In this document: positions 48,012 to 49,313 of the stretch, piece after piece | Layout of the letters: each line of letters begins with the position of its first letter | Numbering within the stretch: position 1 is the stretch's first letter | Source: an uncultured Burkholderiales bacterium | Lineage (GTDB): Bacteria; Pseudomonadota; Gammaproteobacteria; Burkholderiales; Thiobacillaceae | Direction of reading: 5' to 3' | Length of the DNA: 49,313 nt | NCBI GenBank assembly: GCA_938038385.1 | Contig: CALHRD010000035.1 | Span: 1-49,313, forward strand | Notes under the pieces: generated by a model | Database searches by the model: none | What the model was told of the DNA's origin: nothing | What the model saw: only the letters and a program-made list of their open reading frames with translations | Program-made: the position numbers and the translations under genes

Positions 48012-49016
48012 GGCGCTCGCCACTGGCGGCCAATCGTAGAGCAGGCCCAGATGGCCGGCCAGGCGGTTGAACAGATGGAAGCCCAGACCGATGAGCAGGC
48101 CGATCAGCACCCTGCCGCTTACGTGGCTGGAGCGCGGTGGCGTGTACGCGAAGGGCAGGGCCAGCAGCAGCATCACGGGCGAGGCCAGGGTGAAGGACAG
48201 CTTGCTCCAGAGCGCGATTTCGTAACGTGCGGTCTTCTGCTTGTTCTCCCGCAGGTGTTCCACATAGGTGCGCAGGGCCTGAATGGACATGCGTTCGGGA
48301 GGGATCATCAGCACTGCGAGCAGATCGGGGTTCAGGTCCGAGCGCCATTTCATCGTCGACAGATGCTCGGTCCGGGTGCCTTGCGGACCGATGCGGGTCT
48401 GCACCACGTTTGCCAGACGCCAGCTCCCGTCCCTGTCCCACTCGGCCTGTTCGGCGTGCCGGATGGTGGTGAGGCGGAAGTGCTCGTCGAAGACGTATAC
48501 CCGCATGTTGCGCAGGCTGGCATCCGGCAGCATCTCCTGGATGTTGATGAAGCTGGTACCGTCCTTGGCCCACAGACCGGTACGGAACTGCTGGGCGACC
48601 ACACCCGTCGTGGCGCGCGTCTTGATCTGATGGGCGGTGCGTTCGCTATGGGGGATGATGTATTCGCCCAGGGCGTGCGACAACGTGGCGATGAAAAGAC
48701 CGAGCCCGATCATGTAGCCGGCCAGGCGGCCAACCGACAGGCCCGATGCTCGCATCACGGTGAATTCGGAGCTGCCCGACAGACGTGCGAAGGCAAACAA
48801 TGCGCCGGCGATGGTGGCCGCGGGCAGCACTTCCAGGACATGGGTGGGCATCATCAACAGGATGTACAACAGGGCTACGGACAGCGTGTAACTCGGCCCG
48901 ATGGCGGTCACCTCGTTGATGAAATCGAGAAAGGCGAACAGCATGAGCAGCGCGGCAAGGGCGACCAGAATGGAGCCCAGGATCTCCCGCGCCAGGTAGC
49001 GTGCGAGGATGCTCAT
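47946..49016 (-). CDS. lptG: LPS export ABC transporter permease LptG
   Basis: A 356-residue inner-membrane permease of the LptB2FGC complex that extracts lipopolysaccharide. There are three helices at each end (about 12-32, 50-85, 95-120; 270-350) around a periplasmic jellyroll domain (about 130-255). LARYLAREILGSILVALAALLMLFAFLDFI and MRASGLSVGRL are LptG blocks. The upstream partner lptF ends 160 bases earlier, and the space is filled with a duplicated 82-bp element. The 3' end overlaps the RDD gene. Confidence 0.96.
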   Translation of the reverse strand: MSILARYLAREILGSILVALAALLMLFAFLDFINEVTAIGPSYTLSVALLYILLMMPTHVLEVLPAATIAGALFAFARLSGSSEFTVMRASGLSVGRLAGYMIGLGLFIATLSHALGEYIIPHSERTAHQIKTRATTGVVAQQFRTGLWAKDGTSFINIQEMLPDASLRNMRVYVFDEHFRLTTIRHAEQAEWDRDGSWRLANVVQTRIGPQGTRTEHLSTMKWRSDLNPDLLAVLMIPPERMSIQALRTYVEHLRENKQKTARYEIALWSKLSFTLASPVMLLLALPFAYTPPRSSHVSGRVLIGLLIGLGFHLFNRLAGHLGLLYDWPPVASALSALVVFSLGAAFALWRVERR

Positions 49017-49093
49017 GTCAGTTCCGCCCGGCCGCCCCGAAGGAACTGACCTCCCCCTCGGGGGGAAACGAGCGCAGCGAGTCAGGGGGTCGT
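49012..49093. repeat. 82-bp tandem element, copy nearest lptG
   Basis: This copy begins five bases inside the lptG coding end (CTCAT includes the start codon complement). It holds an inverted repeat TCAGTTCC/GGAACTGA around a GC loop, a CTCCCCCTCGGGGGG hairpin, and a tail GAGTCAGGGGGTCGTC. It differs from the second copy at one base in the loop (GCCCC versus GTCCC). Such palindromic units resemble dispersed extragenic repeats. Confidence 0.85.
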
Positions 49094-49175
49094 CTCATGT
49101 CAGTTCCGCCCGGCCGTCCCGAAGGAACTGACCTCCCCCTCGGGGGGAAACGAGCGCAGCGAGTCAGGGGGTCGT
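49094..49175. repeat. 82-bp tandem element, second copy
   Basis: This is directly adjacent to the first copy, 81 of 82 bases identical, and ends two bases before the lptF stop codon complement. Together the copies make up the lptF-lptG spacer and could form several RNA hairpins in the message. A recent tandem duplication is the simplest explanation. Confidence 0.85.
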
Positions 49176-49176
49176 C

Positions 49177-49313
49177 TCACCCCAGCCCTCCTGCCACGCC
49201 GTGCAGCCGGCGCCAATACAGCCAGATGACCAGAACGCCCATGGAACCATGCACCAGCAGCATGCTGGTGACGACCGAGAGTTTTTGCTGGTTGATCCAG
49301 GCCTCGGACAGGC
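49177..49313 (-). CDS. lptF: LPS export ABC transporter permease LptF, C-terminal end (truncated by window edge)
   Basis: The last 45 codons of a gene entering from the right edge. The peptide reads LSEAWINQQKLSVVTSML and then a hydrophobic helix (GSMGVLVIWLYWRRLH), ending GVAGGLG. The position directly upstream of lptG and the final helix with a basic tail fit LptF. It is too short for certainty from sequence alone; gene order carries most of the call. Confidence 0.8.
   Translation of the reverse strand, partial: LSEAWINQQKLSVVTSMLLVHGSMGVLVIWLYWRRLHGVAGGLG

Overview
This is a GC-rich bacterial chromosome segment. It most resembles a betaproteobacterium of the Thiobacillus/Hydrogenophilales/Nitrosomonadales kind. 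The reasons are conserved gene neighbourhoods: ilvB-ilvH-ilvC-psd-pssA-leuA, sucCD-holC-x-valS, rplU-rpmA-obgE-proB, a sigma-70-family factor followed by DUF3619, DUF3106 and RDD genes, and ruvB-ybgC-tolQRAB-pal-cpoB-queE-queC. A YeeE/YedE sulfur-compound transporter next to a TlpA-type thioredoxin hints at sulfur metabolism. This taxonomic placement is inference from gene order and protein character; no database was searched.

Layout. 1-4840: the 3' end of htpX, a TatD-family hydrolase, msrA, an HD-GYP protein, an M20 amidohydrolase and a short beta-barrel-like gene fragment. 4856-16780: a putative light and singlet-oxygen response locus. It has a divergently transcribed MerR/B12-binding regulator of the CarH/LitR type, then 17 tightly packed plus-strand genes. 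These are a glutathione-peroxidase-like protein, two Cfa-type methyltransferases, DUF2878 and DUF1295 membrane proteins, two lipocalin lipoproteins, an FAD amine-oxidase-like enzyme, DUF1365, an SDR without the catalytic Tyr, an SRPBCC protein, a single-domain LOV photoreceptor, an unknown 76-residue protein, a CbiX-type chelatase, DUF2237, a DCC/DUF393 protein and a small membrane protein. Two near-identical 13-bp palindromes flank a good sigma-70 promoter in the divergent intergenic region and are probably the regulator's operators.

17127-24941: ruvB, ybgC, the complete Tol-Pal envelope system and two queuosine genes. 25004-26943: YeeE/YedE transporter, TlpA-like protein and tRNA-Lys(UUU). 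27082-33675: branched-chain amino-acid genes with the two phosphatidylethanolamine genes psd and pssA between them. A previously unmarked 29-codon leucine leader peptide (six CTG codons in a row) precedes leuA, and its ATG coincides with the predicted transcription start. 33799-36337 (minus): a membrane monoheme cytochrome, DUF2069, a heme-utilisation-type flavin-split-barrel protein and a WrbA-type quinone reductase. 36442-42619: sucC, sucD, holC, an unknown, valS and a membrane protein. 42628-46098 (minus): a DUF3617-like secreted protein, proB, obgE, rpmA, rplU. 46234-48011: sigma factor, DUF3619, DUF3106, RDD. 47946-49313 (minus): lptG and the end of lptF, separated by two tandem copies of an 82-bp element.

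The most notable system is 4856-16780. It brings together a regulator with B12-photoreceptor residues, a LOV blue-light sensor and a large lipid-modification gene set under one apparent control region. Parts of it match known light-inducible and singlet-oxygen-inducible gene sets in other proteobacteria. The exact combination, the operator arrangement and the unknown tail genes deserve attention.
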